In this document: positions 60,531-64,000 of the stretch, one piece after another
Numbering within the stretch: position 1 is the first letter of the stretch
Layout of the letters: every line of letters begins with the position of its first letter
DNA from: Pokkaliibacter sp. MBI-7
GTDB taxonomy: Bacteria > Pseudomonadota > Gammaproteobacteria > Pseudomonadales > Balneatricaceae
DNA length: 64,000 nt
Assembly: GCF_029846635.1 (NCBI RefSeq)
Contig: NZ_JARVTG010000002.1
Coordinates: forward strand, 847,501 to 911,500
Direction of reading: 5' to 3'
The notes under the pieces: model-generated
Databases searched by the model: none
What the model was told of the DNA's origin: nothing
The model's input: the letters and a program-made list of their open reading frames with translations, nothing else
Program-made: the position numbers and the translations under genes

Positions 60531-61793
60531 TCAGGCTTCGCCGGGCTCTTTATGAACCTCGGGTTTGGCTTTCTGTTCCGGCTTGACCAGCCCGTCGGCA
60601 CGAAACATCGCTTTGATGCCCCTGACGGCCTGACGAATACGGTCCTGATTTTCGATCAGCGCAAAGCGCACGTAGTCATCGCCGTAGTCACCAAAACCGA
60701 TACCGGGTGAGACGCAGACTTTGGCTTCGGCCAGCAGCTTCTTGGCAAACTCCAGTGACCCCAGGTGCAGATAAGGCTCAGGAATTTTGGCCCAGACATA
60801 CATGGAAGCTTTGGGGTTATCCACCATCCAGCCAGCTTCGTGCAGCCCTTTCACCATGGTGTTGCGGCGCAGGCGATACTGCTCGGCAATATCCCGCACA
60901 CACTGCTGGTCTCCTTCCAGGGCAGCAATGGCGGCTACCTGCAAAGGCGTGAATGTGCCGTAGTCGTGGTAGCTCTTGATCCGCGCCAGTGCCTGCACCA
61001 GCTCTTTGTTACCCACCATGAAGCCGATGCGCCAGCCTGCCATGTTGTAGCTCTTCGACAGGGTGAAGAACTCCACGGCCACATCCTTGGCACCCGGTAC
61101 CTGCATGATAGAGGGCGCTTTCCAGCCATCGTAAACGATGTCGGCATAGGCCAGATCATGCACCACCAGCACCCCGTACTGCCTGGCCAGCGCGACCACA
61201 CGCTCGAAAAACTCGAGCTCGACACACTGGGCTGTGGGGTTGGAGGGGAATCCAAGGATCATCATTTTCGGTTTGGGGATCGACTCGCGGATGGCCCGTT
61301 CGAGCTCCACGAAGAAATCAACACCGGGAATCAGAGGGACTGAGCGCACCTGCGCACCGGCAATAACCGCGCCGTAGATATGGATCGGATAGCTGGGATT
61401 GGGCACCAGCACCGTGTCGCCATGATCAAGGGTCGCCAGCATCAGGTGCGCCAGCCCTTCTTTTGAACCAATGGTGACGATAGCTTCTTCTTCAGGGTCG
61501 ATATCAACCTGATAGCGGTCAGCATACCAGCGGGAAATAGCACGACGCAGGCGAGGAATACCACGGGAGGTGGAGTAACCGTGGGTGTCTTCCCGTTGAG
61601 CAACCGTGCACAGCTTTTCGACGATATGAGGGGGCGTCGGGCCGTCCGGGTTCCCCATGCTGAAATCGATAATGTCCTCGCCACGACGACGGGCGGCCAT
61701 TTTCAGTTCAGCAGTGATGTTGAAAACATAGGGGGGAAGACGATCAATACGGGAAAAACGACGTACTGGGGGTACGGAAGAATCTTTAGCCAT
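60531..61793 (-). CDS. alaC: Alanine transaminase AlaC-type aminotransferase
   Basis: A 420-residue class I/II PLP aminotransferase with close AlaC (YfdZ) features: FSMGNPDGPTPPHIV, YSTSRGIPRLRRAIS, PNPSYPIHIYG, the PLP Lys in TLSKSYNMAGWRIGF and the terminal ARG-type RFALIEN. AlaC interconverts pyruvate/glutamate and alanine/2-oxoglutarate. ATG 61793 has GAGGA. The C-terminal 25 residues (Lys/Glu/Pro-rich) extend beyond the usual end. Confidence 0.92.
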   Translation of the reverse strand: MAKDSSVPPVRRFSRIDRLPPYVFNITAELKMAARRRGEDIIDFSMGNPDGPTPPHIVEKLCTVAQREDTHGYSTSRGIPRLRRAISRWYADRYQVDIDPEEEAIVTIGSKEGLAHLMLATLDHGDTVLVPNPSYPIHIYGAVIAGAQVRSVPLIPGVDFFVELERAIRESIPKPKMMILGFPSNPTAQCVELEFFERVVALARQYGVLVVHDLAYADIVYDGWKAPSIMQVPGAKDVAVEFFTLSKSYNMAGWRIGFMVGNKELVQALARIKSYHDYGTFTPLQVAAIAALEGDQQCVRDIAEQYRLRRNTMVKGLHEAGWMVDNPKASMYVWAKIPEPYLHLGSLEFAKKLLAEAKVCVSPGIGFGDYGDDYVRFALIENQDRIRQAVRGIKAMFRADGLVKPEQKAKPEVHKEPGEA

Positions 61794-61932
61794 GTTGTCC
61801 TCGACATACGTAAGCGCCCGGAACCGTCCGAGCGACGCGGTCACACAGCGGTGACCTGAGGCAACACCCTACACCTGCGCCAGCCGATTTGCCTAGCCCC
61901 CTGTCGGGCTATTTTTTCTGATCCGCGTTCGT

Positions 61933-63207
61933 TTATTCCCTGCTGATGCAGACCTGTCGAATGGCCTCCACCACGGCACTCACTGCCGGGCTCTGTAACC
62001 CGCCTGCACGGGTGGTGATGCCGATCTGGCGGCGGGTTTTCTCAAGGCCGATAGGCAGGGTGGCAAACGCGCTGTTGCTCAGCTCCCCCCCCAGCTGCTG
62101 CAGGGAAATAGCAGTGATACAGTCGGTTTGCAGCAGCATCGAGCGTAATATGGCCAGATCGCCGGTTTCGATGGAGGGCTGTGGTGGGCGCAGGCCAATA
62201 TCACGAAAACTGATCTCCAGCCCCTGCCGTGAGGGCGAGTCCTGCCGGGACAGAATCCAGGGCATGTCACGCAGATCAGCCAGCGTCAGAGACGTGCGCT
62301 GCAGCAGAGGATGGCCCTGCCTTACCACCACACTGACCTCATCAATAAACAGCGGCTCAGCCGCCAGCTCTTTGTCTGCCGGGCGCAGAGCACCGAAGAT
62401 GAAATCAATCTCGCCACTGCGCAGCCCCGCCGCCAGTGATTCGTAAGGGCTTTCCACCGTTTTGATACGAATACCGGGATGCTGGCTGACGATCTTCGCC
62501 AGCGCCGTCGGCAGAATATGCGTCCTGCCAAGTGGCAAGGCACCAATGGTCACCTCACCCGTCAGCATGCCATGCATCGCCGACAGATCAGACGGAATAT
62601 GCCGTAACTCGGCGAGTATACGCTTGGCACGAAATACCAGCCGTGCGCCCCGGTCAGTGGTAATCAGGCCCTGGGCCATGCGCTGAAATAACGGTTGCCC
62701 CACGGCTTCCTCGAAGCGCGACAGAAACATGCTCACTCCGGACTGCGACATGCCAAAGTGACGCGCCACACTGCTGATCTGTCTGACCCTTGCCAGCCAC
62801 ACCAGTAACATCAACTTGCGGCCATTGAGCAGCAACGTGGTCAGATGCTGACGCTCGCTGTGCCTGCCGCTGGCACCCAGCATTTCATCCAGTGCCTGAT
62901 CCACCTCTTCCTGAATCCTGCGGGTACGGATCAGCACACTCTCCCCCATGCGATTAAGCAGCATGCCTCGCGCGTGGCGGTCGAACAGACTGCACCCGAC
63001 ACGCTGCTCCAGCTCCTGAATACTGCGGTTAACCGCTGAGGTCGCCCGATAGAGGCTATCGGCTGCACGGGCAATGCTGCCCTGCTCTGCCACCACGGCA
63101 AAGGTGCGCAGGTATTGCAGACTTTCTTCAATCAGCTGCAGCTCGTCGTCACTGAAACGACTCTGCTCGCCGCGACTGGCAGGTAGGTTCGGCTGCAAGA
63201 GTGTCAC
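61933..63207 (-). CDS. LysR-family regulator with two N-terminal HTH domains (gallate-type regulator)
   Basis: A 424-residue LTTR, about 120 longer than usual. Two winged HTH segments are visible: residues about 31-90 (LQYLRTFAVVAEQGSIARAADSL onward) and about 127-187 (RKLMLLVWLARVRQISSVARHFG onward), before one normal effector domain (about 210-420). Double-HTH LTTRs are known beside gallate and protocatechuate 4,5-type pathways. Its divergence from a galD-like gene supports a GalR-like function. Both HTHs look intact. Confidence 0.88.
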   Translation of the reverse strand: MTLLQPNLPASRGEQSRFSDDELQLIEESLQYLRTFAVVAEQGSIARAADSLYRATSAVNRSIQELEQRVGCSLFDRHARGMLLNRMGESVLIRTRRIQEEVDQALDEMLGASGRHSERQHLTTLLLNGRKLMLLVWLARVRQISSVARHFGMSQSGVSMFLSRFEEAVGQPLFQRMAQGLITTDRGARLVFRAKRILAELRHIPSDLSAMHGMLTGEVTIGALPLGRTHILPTALAKIVSQHPGIRIKTVESPYESLAAGLRSGEIDFIFGALRPADKELAAEPLFIDEVSVVVRQGHPLLQRTSLTLADLRDMPWILSRQDSPSRQGLEISFRDIGLRPPQPSIETGDLAILRSMLLQTDCITAISLQQLGGELSNSAFATLPIGLEKTRRQIGITTRAGGLQSPAVSAVVEAIRQVCISRE

Positions 63208-63279
63208 TCCTCATCTGACAGGTTATGGGTGATAACTGATCCTGATCAGAACACTGGCTGAAAATGGGGGCTATAGAGC

Positions 63280-63294
63280 GTAAAGCAAATTTAC
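63280..63294. promoter_or_regulatory. Candidate LysR box in the galR/galD-type divergent promoter
   Basis: GTAAAGCAAATTTAC is a GTAAA/TTTAC inverted repeat with a 5-base spacer that contains T-N11-A, the LTTR consensus. It lies between the double-HTH LysR gene and the tautomerase gene. Confidence 0.5.
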
Positions 63295-63420
63295 CAACAT
63301 CACAAAATTAGACTGCTCGATCACAGAGTGGCAATGCGGGCCTTGGCAAGCGTCGCTAAAGTAACACCATGAGCCAGAGCCATTAAAAACAACCAAGAAC
63401 AACAACACTTTTTGTTCGAG

Positions 63421-64000
63421 ATGCCCGTTATGGACTGCAAAGAATCAACACCCGCCTATCCCGGACTGCAAGCGATCCCTTGCGTCTGGATGCGTGGCGG
63501 CACTTCCAAGGCTGCGTTTTTCCATGCCAGTGATCTGCCCGCTGACGCCGCTGCACGTGATGCCCTCATCCTGTCACTGATGGGACACGGCGAGCCGCGC
63601 CAGATCGACGGTATTGGCGGCGGTACTCCGCTGACCACCAAGGTGGCCATCGTTTCCCCTTCCAGCCGTCCCGACTGCGATGTCGAGTATCTGTTTGGTC
63701 AGGTCGTTGCCGGTCAGTCGCGCGTCGACTATGCACCCACCTGCGGCAATATTCTGGCGGCGGTCGGCCCGTTTGCGCTGGAGGAAGGGCTGGTCGCCGC
63801 CAAGGACGACATCACCGTTGTCAGCATCTATATGGTCAACACCAAAAGCCGCTGTGATGCGGTTATCCAGACCCCTGATCGTCAGGTCGCCTACCACGGC
63901 AGCACCGCCATCAGCGGTGTGCCGGGTACAGCATCCCCTATCGAGCTGCACTTCTTCGATACCATCGGCTCCTCCTGTGGCGCTCTGTACCCCACAGGTC
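63421..64000 (+). CDS. galD: 4-oxalomesaconate tautomerase-like (PrpF family) protein, 3' truncated by window edge
   Basis: The frame stays open from ATG 63421 to the window end, 193 residues. IPCVWMRGGTSKAAFF, IDGIGGGTPLTTKVA and PTCGNILAAVGPFALEEG are PrpF-family blocks; the GGGTPLTTK and CGNIL variants are typical of the GalD tautomerase of gallate breakdown rather than PrpF. GalD converts the keto to the enol form of oxalomesaconate after gallate ring cleavage. ATG 63430 is an alternative start. Its neighbour is a double-HTH LysR regulator. Confidence 0.85.
   Translation, partial: MPVMDCKESTPAYPGLQAIPCVWMRGGTSKAAFFHASDLPADAAARDALILSLMGHGEPRQIDGIGGGTPLTTKVAIVSPSSRPDCDVEYLFGQVVAGQSRVDYAPTCGNILAAVGPFALEEGLVAAKDDITVVSIYMVNTKSRCDAVIQTPDRQVAYHGSTAISGVPGTASPIELHFFDTIGSSCGALYPTG

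Overview
The window is 64 kb of moderately GC-rich bacterial chromosome, densely coding, with Shine-Dalgarno sites before most genes. Gene content (srl/gut-type PTS, glnHPQ, acnD/prpF, alaC, Bcr/CflA and EmrAB-type pumps, a Kdo-hydroxylase family protein) points to a metabolically versatile gammaproteobacterium, perhaps Oceanospirillales-like; the genus is a guess. I see no rRNA, tRNA, CRISPR array, insertion sequence or phage gene. Nearly everything is accessory catabolism, transport and local regulators.

Layout. 1-6.5 kb: end of an acyl-CoA dehydrogenase, a secreted SNase-like nuclease, and a LysR gene divergent from a YfcC-type carrier plus a CocE/NonD S15 hydrolase. 6.6-11.0 kb (minus): a periplasmic molybdenum hydroxylase operon (2Fe-2S subunit, Tat-exported Mo subunit, cytochrome c, XdhC, YciI). 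11.5-13.4 kb: AraC regulator, Atu4866-like protein, ABM-domain protein. 13.6-26.1 kb (minus): a large polyol-type cluster with SIS isomerase, SorC regulator, HPr-enzyme I fusion, complete sorbitol-type PTS (SrlB, SrlE, SrlA, GutM), HAD phosphatase, thiamine-dependent E1 alpha/beta, an E2 whose C-terminus is an alpha/beta hydrolase, and a COG4091 Rossmann/SAF oxidoreductase. Two promoters there share a GAACATATGTTC palindrome. 26.3-32.3 kb: Kdo-hydroxylase family gene, then a GntR-acnD-prpF operon of the 2-methylcitrate cycle.

32.5-37.4 kb: a lower-GC five-gene redox operon (old yellow enzyme, two SDRs, small membrane protein, quinone-reductase-like enzyme) divergent from a TetR gene, with operator palindromes between. 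37.8-39.7 kb: CerR-type TetR plus Bcr/CflA pump with three operator copies. 39.7-49.0 kb: a ring-degradation cluster of unknown substrate (NodD-like LysR, C-C hydrolase, FAD monooxygenase, VOC extradiol-type dioxygenase, Rieske ferredoxin, MFS carrier, FAH hydrolase, cyclase, outer-membrane MetA-pathway channel). 49.6-53.8 kb: glnHPQ joined by gene overlaps to a C45 autoproteolytic hydrolase and an RpiR regulator, preceded by a consensus sigma-54 promoter and three inverted repeats. 54.1-61.8 kb: diguanylate cyclase, LuxR regulator, MarR-EmrA-EmrB pump, alaC. 61.9-64.0 kb: an unusual LysR protein with two helix-turn-helix domains, divergent from the start of a galD-like 4-oxalomesaconate tautomerase gene that runs off the edge.

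Most units pair transport and catabolism with a dedicated regulator, and several have visible operator palindromes. The least explained units are the PTS/E1-E2/COG4091 cluster, the ring-degradation cluster and the glnHPQ-C45-RpiR unit.
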